A DNA stretch of 64,000 nt from Neobacillus notoginsengisoli (GTDB lineage: Bacteria; Bacillota; Bacilli; Bacillales; Cytobacillaceae): NCBI RefSeq assembly GCF_003515685.1, contig NZ_QWEG01000012.1:106064-170063 (forward strand), written 5' to 3'. Both the position numbers and the translations under genes were made by a program. Positions 1-7,771 of this stretch are shown piece by piece. Below the pieces are notes generated by a model, which had not been told where the DNA came from, ran no database searches, and saw only the letters and a program-made list of their open reading frames with translations. Each line of letters starts with the position of its first letter. The first letter of the stretch is position 1.

Positions 1-798
1 ATCGGTAATAAATCTGATTCCTTCCGTTTTAGTTAACAAACGTTCTGTTAAGTAGATAGCAGCGTAAATATGTCGGTTGCTAAATTGTCTGGCATCCTCT
101 TTAAATAGTCGCGGTTTAAAAGTGAGATGCTTATTATATAGGCGGCCATAGTGAGCACAAACATTACGGACATTCGATAAGGTTTGTAGCCAACTTTCCA
201 TATAAAGATAAGGGACGTTGTAATAAATTTTTGCTATGTGTTTTTTTAAATCCTCGTTTAAATTCCGATAAAACTTAGATAGAAATCCAAATGAAGTTAC
301 CTCGATGGCAGCCCATATAGGAAACACTCCGTCATACTTTTTAAAGTGGTGCTCTACAAATAACTCACCTTTACGGCTTTTTGATATTAATGAATCAAGT
401 TCTATTAAAGAATCTTGATGAAATTTTTCGTTAAGAAAATTTTCTTTATCCCGGTACCCAATAGGACCTAGTTTATGGGCTAATTCATAGGATATATGTG
501 TTCTAAACGCTATTTCAATAGTTTCCAAAGCTCCTAACAGCAATAACCGAAGTCTCCTGTCAAACTCATATAGGGACACCATTTTATTAAAAGAAGCTCC
601 AGCTACATATTCATCCTTAATAAGACGATCTTTAAAAGAGAGGCCATAAGCAGATAAACGATAATAATTAACCCGCTGTAATATTTTTTCTGCGTAGTCT
701 GAATCTTCGATATGGAGCTTTCTACTTTCAAACAACTTTACTTGTTCTTTAAACGTAGTAGGTGGTTTGATTTTAGGTTTATCTTTATCCAGAGCCAA
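1..798 (-). CDS. Abi family (Abi_2/AbiD-AbiF type) abortive-infection protein, 3' end outside window
   Basis: An open frame of 266 codons runs off the left edge without a stop. I place the start at a TTG (796-798) because an AAGGAG box lies about 10 bases upstream; the nearby ATG at 803-805 hits a stop within seven codons. The protein begins LALDKDKPKIK and carries the Abi_2 pattern: YYRLSAY near residue 40, an FDRRLRLLLLGALETIEI helix, and the HEPN-type R-x4-H motif in RNVCAHYGRLYN. Members of this family abort phage infection, probably by cutting RNA (family knowledge). The gene has its own promoter and a terminator-like leader, described separately. Family call is firm; the phage or trigger is unknown. 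Confidence 0.85.
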   Translation of the reverse strand, partial: MALDKDKPKIKPPTTFKEQVKLFESRKLHIEDSDYAEKILQRVNYYRLSAYGLSFKDRLIKDEYVAGASFNKMVSLYEFDRRLRLLLLGALETIEIAFRTHISYELAHKLGPIGYRDKENFLNEKFHQDSLIELDSLISKSRKGELFVEHHFKKYDGVFPIWAAIEVTSFGFLSKFYRNLNEDLKKHIAKIYYNVPYLYMESWLQTLSNVRNVCAHYGRLYNKHLTFKPRLFKEDARQFSNRHIYAAIYLTERLLTKTEGIRFITD

Positions 799-818
799 TT
801 TTCATTATCTCCTTGAAT

Positions 819-871
819 AAAAAAATGACCCACCTTGGTCCGCATTGTTAAGAGGCGTGGTGGGTTCTGTT
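819..871 (-). ncRNA. Terminator-like leader RNA of the Abi gene (abiF-RNA-like)
   Basis: Between promoter and gene the minus strand reads CCCACC (859-864), an inner CGC/GCG pair, then GGTGGG (829-834) and seven Ts (819-825): a short RNA of about 50 bases ending in an intrinsic terminator just before the Shine-Dalgarno. Conserved 'abiF RNA' structures upstream of Abi_2-family genes were reported by comparative genomics (from memory). Membership in that family is inferred from position and shape, not tested with a covariance model. It could act as an attenuator or an RNA antitoxin. Confidence 0.6.
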
Positions 872-877
872 ACTATA

Positions 878-906
878 ATATTATTTGAAATAACCACAAA
901 AGTCAA
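878..906 (-). promoter_or_regulatory. Sigma-A promoter of the Abi leader RNA
   Basis: The -35 TTGACT (901-906) and -10 TAATAT (878-883) are separated by exactly 17 bases. Transcription would start near 871, directly ahead of the leader hairpin. Confidence 0.75.
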
Positions 907-1181
907 CGAAATGGCTATTATTGTGATTATTTGATTTTCCCAAGTTTTATATATACTTTTTCCTTCCTGCCTCTAAATGCTTGCTAATGGATTTAACAAT
1001 AGGATAGGTCTAATTTCTACAATCATCCTAAAGTATAGTAAATGCTTATAATTTTAACCAATCCCTATTTCCTTTTAATCCCTATTGGTTTTTGTTACTT
1101 AGCTATTTTTCTCTAATTATTCCTGACCATCTTTTTGTTAAAAATGTAGTGCCTTCGAATAACCAGGATCAACCGGCACAA

Positions 1182-1392
1182 CTACATTCGTAAGAGATGA
1201 TACAGGAAAAGAGATGGATATTTCTTCAGCCGCTGGAAAGCTTTATCCTGTTTGATTTTAGATTTATCTTCATCGATAGCCAATTTTCATTATCCTTGAA
1301 TAAAACAAAATGCCCCAACTTGGTACGCATTGTCAAGAGGCGTGGTGGGTTCTGTTACAATTATTTTAGTTTAATTAACCAATAAGAGTCAA
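1182..1392 (-). pseudogene. Decayed second copy of the Abi leader and first codons
   Basis: This stretch repeats the Abi upstream region: a TTGACT -35 (1387-1392), the same CCCACCACGCCTCTT start of the hairpin, the ATGAAAATTGGCT sequence around the TTG start, and about ten matching first codons (LAIDEDKSKIK against LALDKDKPKIK). After that the reading frame diverges and stops at 1182. The right arm of the hairpin has changed to GTTGGG and the T-run is interrupted, so the terminator is weakened. This is the remnant of a duplicated Abi module. Confidence 0.7.
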
Positions 1393-1516
1393 TGGAATGG
1401 CTTTATGCATCATTTCGTTTTCCCCAATCTTCCTAAGTAAGGTATTTGAACAATTTGTCTTACGAGATAAAAAAATTACTTTGAATAGTAAATTTAATTT
1501 CCAAGGAGAGATTACA

Positions 1517-1750
1517 GTGGCTTCAGAACATGGAGGAGACAAATTAAGAAAGTTACGGAAAGAATTGAAGCTAACCCAAGTCCAGGTGGCTAGGATAATT
1601 GGAATAAGTTCGATTAGAATCCGTAGGCTTGAGAAAGGCTTCCGTGGAAATCTTGATCGGATAGCAATACACCGGCTAGCCAATTTTTATGATATTGATG
1701 AAGTGGAATTATTAATTGAACTACTATCAAAACATGATGAGCCAGATTAA
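1517..1750 (+). CDS. Small XRE-family (HTH_3) transcriptional regulator
   Basis: A 77-residue protein consisting of little more than one helix-turn-helix domain: LRKLRKELKLTQVQVARIIG, then SSIRIRRLEKG for helix 3, then LDRIAIHRLANFYDID. I start at GTG 1517 because AAGGAGAG lies seven bases upstream; a longer in-frame start at 1397 would begin inside the decayed Abi leader. It sits beside the Abi remnant and diverges from the Abi gene. It may once have regulated that module, but no operator is visible. XRE call is firm, target unknown. Confidence 0.8.
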   Translation: MASEHGGDKLRKLRKELKLTQVQVARIIGISSIRIRRLEKGFRGNLDRIAIHRLANFYDIDEVELLIELLSKHDEPD

Positions 1751-2311
1751 GAACCACGAACGCCGCTAAATCTATGGGAAAATTTTGCTTTTCCGATTAA
1801 TCTCGGTTTTGCCTGGTTCATACAACAAATAAAAAACGCATAATACTTGCATCTATTACATGATTATAGTGTAACTACCAAAAGGACTTTTGCCTTTTTA
1901 GGTATTTAAATCTTATAATAAGTGTTAATCCTTCTTAAACTTAATTATGAAATAATAAAAAAACGTCCAATCCCATATGTACCAATGGTTTAGACGTTTT
2001 TACAACCAATTTATTAAAGCGTTAATTAGTATTATACGAATAATACAGGGGAAACTCTTCAGCTATTCCTATCTGTAATTCAGATTAATTTTTGATTTGC
2101 CGGGGTTTATAGAGAATAAACGAATAATTAAAATTAGACTCTCTTTAGAATCACCAACTTTAATAAAAATACAAAAAACAGCTTTAAGGGTATCAAATAA
2201 GATACAAAAAATGTATCTGTATCATCAACTCAAAAAGCTGCTTTATTATTCAATATGTTAATAATTATGGTAAAGTAAAATTGACAGAAGCAAAAAGATT
2301 GTAGATTAATA
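1751..2311. other. Gene-free stretch with two hairpins
   Basis: No credible gene. It holds a hairpin AAACGTC (1961-1967) / GACGTTT (1993-1999) followed by Ts, likely a terminator for the XRE side, and the terminator of the DUF3916 gene at 2172-2245. The rest is AT-rich without recognisable structure. Confidence 0.5.
2172..2245 (-). terminator. Terminator of the DUF3916 gene
   Basis: On the minus strand GCAGCTTT pairs with AAAGCTGT, followed by six Ts. The loop contains a nested hairpin made of GATACA/TGTATC elements. It lies about 70 bases behind the DUF3916 stop codon. Confidence 0.6.
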
Positions 2312-2848
2312 TTAACTATTTTCTTTTTGAGAAATAATACCTTCCTCTAACTCACCAATAAACCAAATCTCATTTTCAAAGTATCCATCTTCATCATCAA
2401 TAATTTCTTTAACTCCTCTTATTTTAATGTCTTTTGGAATATCTACTCCCAATTCTCTAATCAGATTTCTATTATTAGATAAAGGGGTCCAATTATAATA
2501 TTTATTATCTCTTTGAAAAAACTCCTTGTAATAAGATTCTCCCTTAAATATAATAATTTGGGAGTTCCATAAACTCGGTAGTTGTATTGCCGCAATAACT
2601 CTTAAAAAATCATTAGAATGCGGTTTTTTTTCAATTAAATGAATTGTACGATCTATTAATGTTTGAACACAAAGTCTTTTTATTCCTAAAGGTAGTTTAC
2701 TTGAATTAATAAAAGCTTGGCTAACTGGTAAATGTAAACACCAGTGATTATTATTATAAAATTCAGTTGGAAACTCTTCGGTTAAATGAATGATTTGGTC
2801 AATCATATTTTTTGTCTTTCTTTTTTGTCCTCTAATTTTTTTTTTCAT
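2312..2848 (-). CDS. DUF3916 protein, candidate immunity protein of the RHS toxin
   Basis: A 178-residue soluble protein without signal peptide or membrane segment. It begins with a basic stretch (KKKIRGQKRKTKNM) and contains HLPVSQAFI, LCVQTLIDR, IQLPSLWNSQIIIFKG and EIWFIGELEEG, which I recognise as DUF3916, a Bacillus family of unknown biochemistry. The start is ATG at 2848 with a CTCCTTT-complement box just upstream. It is the next gene downstream of the secreted RHS protein on the same strand, 183 bases behind it, where polymorphic toxins usually carry their immunity gene. Immunity is inferred from position only; colicin E3's own immunity protein is a different, shorter family. Confidence 0.7.
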   Translation of the reverse strand: MKKKIRGQKRKTKNMIDQIIHLTEEFPTEFYNNNHWCLHLPVSQAFINSSKLPLGIKRLCVQTLIDRTIHLIEKKPHSNDFLRVIAAIQLPSLWNSQIIIFKGESYYKEFFQRDNKYYNWTPLSNNRNLIRELGVDIPKDIKIRGVKEIIDDEDGYFENEIWFIGELEEGIISQKENS

Positions 2849-3031
2849 ACTTTCTCCTTTATATTGTAAATTTCTCCGTTATATTTAGATAACAAAAATT
2901 AAACTTTTTGGGTTCCATAGTAACTCTTTTTTTGCATTGAAAATTATTTATTTTTGTATTTAAGGACTCTTCCTCTAGAATGTAAAATATTCACTTATAG
3001 TTCCAGGAGGCAACAATTAAGTGTATTATTA

Positions 3032-6000
3032 TTAATCCTGAAGAGTACGACTTTTCACGGGTGGTTTATACATTTTTCCTGTTTTTGGATCCATTGAACC
3101 CAAATGAACTCTATTTTTATTAAAAACCTCAATATCATTATGCCTATTATCCCAAGAGTAGTATTTTTTATTTTTCCCTTTGCCGCTCGTTTTATAATTT
3201 CGTCCTTTTACAGGCGTTAATTTCCTCCAGATAGGACTTTGCTGTTTCGTCACGTTTGTGACTCTACCAGAACCACCTCTTCCACCACTACTGTTACTCC
3301 CTCCAATATCTATTCTTGTACTAGGTCTGTTTGGAGCTTTCCCAGTAGTATCAACTAATGTTATAGGGTTACTTTCAGCATAACTATAACCATTCTGTGA
3401 AAGGGAATTATTCTTATCGCCAGGGTAAGGATCCTTTGAAAGGAAGTTTCCATTTAGCGGGTCATAGTATCGCGCTTTCAGGTAGTACTGTTTAGTCTCC
3501 TGGTCGTAATAGTAACTTGCATAACGGATAGGATTTTCCTTTGCAATTGTTCCAGTTTCACTCAATATATTCCCGTAAGCATCGTACGAATATGATCCTA
3601 TTTCAGAACCCATAGTATTAACGATGGATGTCACATCCCCACGGAGGTTCGTCCAGAAGTAATAAGTTTTGGTCTGCCAGTTCCCTGCCTGGTCCTTATC
3701 CTTTATCACCATTCCGACAGCTTTTCCGCTCTCATCCCAGTGGTAATGCCGGTATCTTTGAACCTGGCCATTTTCTTTCGTGACCTCGAGTGACAGGTTG
3801 GCATCCTCTCCCTCGTAATAGTATTCATACGTTTTGGTACCGACAATTTTCTTCGTCCGGAGCCCTTCCTCATCGTACTCGTATTTGGCGACCTCGGTAT
3901 TATTCAGAGAAGTGGTCCTCTTTTGGACACCCACATCATTGTACTCGTATTTGAATCTGTCATCCTGCTTAAGATTCCCATCCAAATCATAGGAGAAGTT
4001 TGTTCCGTTTTTTGTGATTATTTGGTTGCCATCATTGTACGTTAAGGTAGTTGCTTCTCCATTATGAACAGTTTTCAGCCTATTACCAACCTTATCATAT
4101 TGGTATTCGTTCAAGGTGCCATCCGGCAGGGTTTCCGTCCGCAATTGGTTGTTGGCATCATAGGTGTAGATGCTCTTCCCACTCCTGTCCGTAACCTTCA
4201 GGATATTTCCGGACTTGTCATATTCATAAGAAATGGAAAGCGATGGTGTCGTATCCATTCCTCTCAGGTACTGGATGGAGGTTAGATTGTTGCTTGGATC
4301 ATAGGTATATGCGCTCCTGAACAGACCGTTATGGAAACTGACATCTGCTTTGTTTTGCTTCAAGTCATACGAATTATGCATGCGGATAAACGGATTCGAA
4401 GTCGGGCCTACAGTAACCCCTTCCACTTTTCCTTCGGGGGTGTAGGTCCTGCTTTGGTACAGCATGAAAGCCTGTACTGTATCATTGTAGGTAAGTGTTC
4501 CATTTTTCAACCGATCCATCTCGTCATAACCGTAGGTGGTGGAGTAATTCGGTCCTTGTGTATATTTCTCTACCAGGTTGTTTGTTGTATAACTATAAGT
4601 CTTTTGTACTAATATGGTATTGGTTAATAGATCTTTAAAGCTCCTGTTCAACAGCTGTCCAGCGTTGTCATAGGTATTCACCCAATGAAGCGTGGCTTGC
4701 CCTGCGCTGTTTTTGACCGTGACATTGGCTACCTGGTCTACTTCATCATACACAACATTTTTACTGATTCCCGACTGAAGCTGGGTCTTTTGTAGGTTCC
4801 CGTTTATATCATAGACTTTCAATGTTTTTATTGATTGGGTGCTGCTTATCGGGAATAAGGATTCCACCAACTGGTCGTTTCCATCGTATTTATAAGACTT
4901 CACCTTTCCATTGGGATTTGTAAGGGAGGTCATGTTCCCGTTGGCATCATAGACGTATGAGGTCTTGTTGCCATTCCCGTCTGTCACAGAGGTTTTTAAA
5001 TCAGGATTCAATAAATCGAACGTATAGCTGGTCGTCCGACCTTCCCCATCCGATTCGCTGATCACCTGTCCGTAATCGTTGTAAACAGTTCTTGTCGTGA
5101 CCCCTTTTGTGTCCGTTTTGGTGATCATTTTATTTGCCTCGTCATAGCTGGTCATTGTATAGGTGTTATTTGGATAGGTGACCTTCGTTTCGCGTCCATA
5201 TGAGTCAGATTCATATTTTGTGATTTCCTGTCCAGTCTGGCTGCTAATCAGCTTGTAGTCATTATAGACATTAACCGTCTTGACTCCATTAGGGTCCATC
5301 CTTTCGATGACCTGGTTTTTGTCGTCATATGCATACGAGGTGATTTTCCCCTCTTTATCAGTAGCTTTAATCAAATTGCCATTCTGGTCAAATTGATTGG
5401 TTTCCGTCTTACCGTTTTCATCCGTAACTGTCAGGACGTTGTAGTTAGCATCATAGGTTGTCTTGCTTGTGGTTCCATCCTGGTTAATCACATCGGTCAC
5501 CGCAAAGGTGTTTTTGGCTGAATCCCTTTTATAGGTAGTCGTTTTCCCCTGGGTGTCGCTAACTTTATAGGAGTTCGCCGATATATCGAACGTATAGGTA
5601 GTTTCAATTGAATCCTTCCCGTCCGCCTGCGGTGTCAGGATGGACAGCCGGTTATTTTCATAACTGAATGTATTGGTATTGCCCTTCCCATCTGTAAAGG
5701 CAGTCATGTATCCGTACACACTATCATAGTCGTAGGAATTTGTTATGGTCTTGGCCGTTCCACTTGCTTTGACAATAGTAGCAATCAGCTGTTTCTTTTT
5801 ATTATATTCATACTCCACCCAGCGGTCCTTGAAGATGGTTTTGGTTAACATACCTTCCAAATTATACGTTAAGGTTATGCTATTTCTTATGGTTCCTGAA
5901 GAATCCACTTCAGAAATTTCTCTTAGTCTGGTGCTTAAATTTGTATAACGAAATAGGATTAAATTATTATAAGGATCCTGATATGAATATAAACGGTACC

Positions 6001-6682
6001 TAGTAGAACTCAATGGAACTTCTTCAAAAAACTTAATATTACCGTGCCCATCAGTTAGTGAAAAGCCTTTAGTTCCATTTACCGTTTCTTTTTTTAAGAT
6101 AAAGTATTTTCCCTTAGGAGAAATAAAGCTGGCTGTTGTCGGATTAAATAAAAACTCATGCGCTGTGCCATCTTCGTCTAAGTAATAAATGTCCTGCAAC
6201 TCTGTCGATTTTTTATGAAGAGATTCGTTCCCTTGAAACGTCCAACCCTTACCTAATGCAGATGATTGAGTGGATTTTGAATTGTAAAATCTAGTTAAAC
6301 TAAAACCCTGCTTTCCTCTAGTAAATAAAGAATGATCAGTTACTTGAAGATTCATATTACCTGTAGTCACATTTACAGATCCTGTTAAATTCCCCATGGA
6401 ATGAGTGTGGTATGTGAAGTAATCCTCGATACCCGAAATTAAATCGTCTGAAGAAACACTCGGATTGACATGTTCGCCAGTTCCCGGTGGAAGAGTGCAT
6501 CCGCCGGGATCAGGATCTATTGGATCTGTTTTATTAATGGTTTGCGTACAAGTAAGAGCAGCTGTATAACCTGGTTCTAGTAATGGGATCAATAAGGTTA
6601 TAGCACAAAACACAATAAAGCTTTTAAAGACTAGACTATTAGTAACCCTTTTTTTGAACTTTGACATTAAATAAATTCCCAT
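3032..6682 (-). CDS. Secreted RHS/YD-repeat polymorphic toxin with colicin E3-like rRNase C-terminus
   Basis: A protein of about 1216 residues. Order: signal peptide or membrane anchor (KKRVTNSLVFKSFIVFCAITL), a DUF6531-like domain (VNVTTGNMNLQ, FTRGKQGFSLTRFYNS), some 25 YD repeats, the RHS core (YYYDQETKQYYLKARYYDP, NPITLVDTTG) and a variable C-terminal tip. The tip reads YYSWDNRHNDIEVF then HLGSMDPKTGKM, which matches the colicin E3 cytotoxic domain (YEWDSQHGELEGY, HLGSFDPKTGN). The catalytic Asp, His and Glu of E3 (D-x2-H-x3-E) are all present, about 40 residues from the end. E3 cuts 16S rRNA in the decoding site. Start at ATG 6682 fits the AAAGGTGG box; a GTG at 6697 is an alternative. 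Confidence 0.88.
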   Translation of the reverse strand: MGIYLMSKFKKRVTNSLVFKSFIVFCAITLLIPLLEPGYTAALTCTQTINKTDPIDPDPGGCTLPPGTGEHVNPSVSSDDLISGIEDYFTYHTHSMGNLTGSVNVTTGNMNLQVTDHSLFTRGKQGFSLTRFYNSKSTQSSALGKGWTFQGNESLHKKSTELQDIYYLDEDGTAHEFLFNPTTASFISPKGKYFILKKETVNGTKGFSLTDGHGNIKFFEEVPLSSTRYRLYSYQDPYNNLILFRYTNLSTRLREISEVDSSGTIRNSITLTYNLEGMLTKTIFKDRWVEYEYNKKKQLIATIVKASGTAKTITNSYDYDSVYGYMTAFTDGKGNTNTFSYENNRLSILTPQADGKDSIETTYTFDISANSYKVSDTQGKTTTYKRDSAKNTFAVTDVINQDGTTSKTTYDANYNVLTVTDENGKTETNQFDQNGNLIKATDKEGKITSYAYDDKNQVIERMDPNGVKTVNVYNDYKLISSQTGQEITKYESDSYGRETKVTYPNNTYTMTSYDEANKMITKTDTKGVTTRTVYNDYGQVISESDGEGRTTSYTFDLLNPDLKTSVTDGNGNKTSYVYDANGNMTSLTNPNGKVKSYKYDGNDQLVESLFPISSTQSIKTLKVYDINGNLQKTQLQSGISKNVVYDEVDQVANVTVKNSAGQATLHWVNTYDNAGQLLNRSFKDLLTNTILVQKTYSYTTNNLVEKYTQGPNYSTTYGYDEMDRLKNGTLTYNDTVQAFMLYQSRTYTPEGKVEGVTVGPTSNPFIRMHNSYDLKQNKADVSFHNGLFRSAYTYDPSNNLTSIQYLRGMDTTPSLSISYEYDKSGNILKVTDRSGKSIYTYDANNQLRTETLPDGTLNEYQYDKVGNRLKTVHNGEATTLTYNDGNQIITKNGTNFSYDLDGNLKQDDRFKYEYNDVGVQKRTTSLNNTEVAKYEYDEEGLRTKKIVGTKTYEYYYEGEDANLSLEVTKENGQVQRYRHYHWDESGKAVGMVIKDKDQAGNWQTKTYYFWTNLRGDVTSIVNTMGSEIGSYSYDAYGNILSETGTIAKENPIRYASYYYDQETKQYYLKARYYDPLNGNFLSKDPYPGDKNNSLSQNGYSYAESNPITLVDTTGKAPNRPSTRIDIGGSNSSGGRGGSGRVTNVTKQQSPIWRKLTPVKGRNYKTSGKGKNKKYYSWDNRHNDIEVFNKNRVHLGSMDPKTGKMYKPPVKSRTLQD

Positions 6683-6863
6683 GAAACATTCACCCACCTT
6701 TTTAAAATAAATGCAAAAATAAGTGTTGTGCGTTTACCATTTACCTCCTTGATTGGTTTATAATAGTACTTCTTCCTGTTGTCCATAAATCCTTTTTGAT
6801 CTAAAAAAATTGTGCGAAATATACAGAGGAATCTAGCAGTATAAGGAATTAACATAGAGGAAG

Positions 6864-7494
6864 ATGCCAAAACGCATATATGAGATTAAGTTTATTCCTC
6901 ATTCCCGTTTTTGACGATTTATTTTGCCGGGGAGTTCGGGAAAAAAAGGCGAGGCTGCTGCTTCTCGCAGGTTTTTTCAGTAGCCGCCAACTTGCTGGGC
7001 GGTTATTGTGCGGACCGGTTTGGACGGAAACGGATGATGGTCTTATCTGCAGCCGGACAAGGACTGTCGTTTTTCATCCTCGGAATCGCTCAGTAACCTT
7101 GGCTCGACTCGCCTGTGCTTGGTTTTGCCTGTTTCACGCTTGCGGGCGTATTCGGTTCATTTATTTGGCCTGCAAGCCAGGCGATGGTTGCCGACCTCGT
7201 GCCTGAAAAAGACCGAAGCGATGTTTTCGCCGTCTTTTATACATCGATTAATATTTCCGTTATTGTCGGACCGATTCTTGGGGCTATTATCCGTTCGAGG
7301 TTTGGATTGTATCAGGGTTTATCGGCCTGCTGCTCTCTTTCATTCTCGCAAAATGGACACGGGAGACGCTCCCGGTACAAATGTCAATATCGACAGGCTC
7401 GGGCAGCAAATGGTATCATGCCTTGAAAAGTCACTTCAACGATTATGGCGTCATTATAATTCCTAAGCCAAAGCCTAAAAAGCCCACACATTAA
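6864..7494 (+). pseudogene. MFS drug-efflux transporter remnant
   Basis: Pieces of one MFS transporter can be read in shifting frames: ANLLGGYCADRFGRKRMM (the A-motif loop), GQGLSFFILGIAQ, a stop, GVFGSFIWPASQAMVADL, VIVGPILGAII, then in another frame GLLLSFILAKWTRETLP, ending at 7494. At least two frameshifts and one nonsense codon are needed, and both ends are truncated relative to the usual 400 residues. Base composition is visibly more GC-rich than its neighbours, suggesting separate acquisition. No function expected. Confidence 0.8.
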
Positions 7495-7578
7495 AGGAAC
7501 TTTTAAAATTTCCCATAAATTCATTAACATATTATCCCTCACCTCCTAAAATAGATTCTTTTTTTGCGGTTAGACAAC

Positions 7579-7673
7579 AAAAAAAGCGCCCTGGGGTGAA
7601 CTTTGTTTATACTAAGCATTCTCTAATACAAAATTAGTAGAAACCTAGTATGAAAAGTTCGCCCAAAGGCGCC
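7579..7673 (-). terminator. Long terminator hairpin behind the lytic enzyme gene
   Basis: Two arms of about 30 bases pair imperfectly: GGCGCC...GGGCGAACTTT...CATACTA (7643-7673) against TAGTATAAACAAAGTTCACCCC...GGGCGC (7586-7616), followed by seven Ts. It lies about 100 bases behind the stop of the gene at 7772. The long arms are unusual for a simple terminator and may carry extra structure. Confidence 0.6.
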
Positions 7674-7771
7674 AATGTTTATTGAATAACCCGCTAACCT
7701 TAGTTAAGGTTGCATAGAAAAAAGAAATTAAGAAAAAATATACTTTAATTATAATATACATTTCCTTAATT

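Noticed and set aside
4064..5948. Plus-strand open frames opposite the RHS gene
   Set aside because: They mirror the YD repeats on the other strand and have no ribosome binding sites.
6667..6870. Open frame of 67 codons upstream of the RHS gene, with an internal MDNRKKYYYKPIKEV start
   Set aside because: Weak ribosome binding site, overlaps the RHS start, no recognisable family; probably leader sequence.
7441..7545. Minus-strand frame starting MLMNLWEILKVPL behind AGGAGG-like sequence, resembling a type I toxin
   Set aside because: It runs into the MFS pseudogene within about 20 codons and the toxin-like part is not convincing; the junction probably created it.
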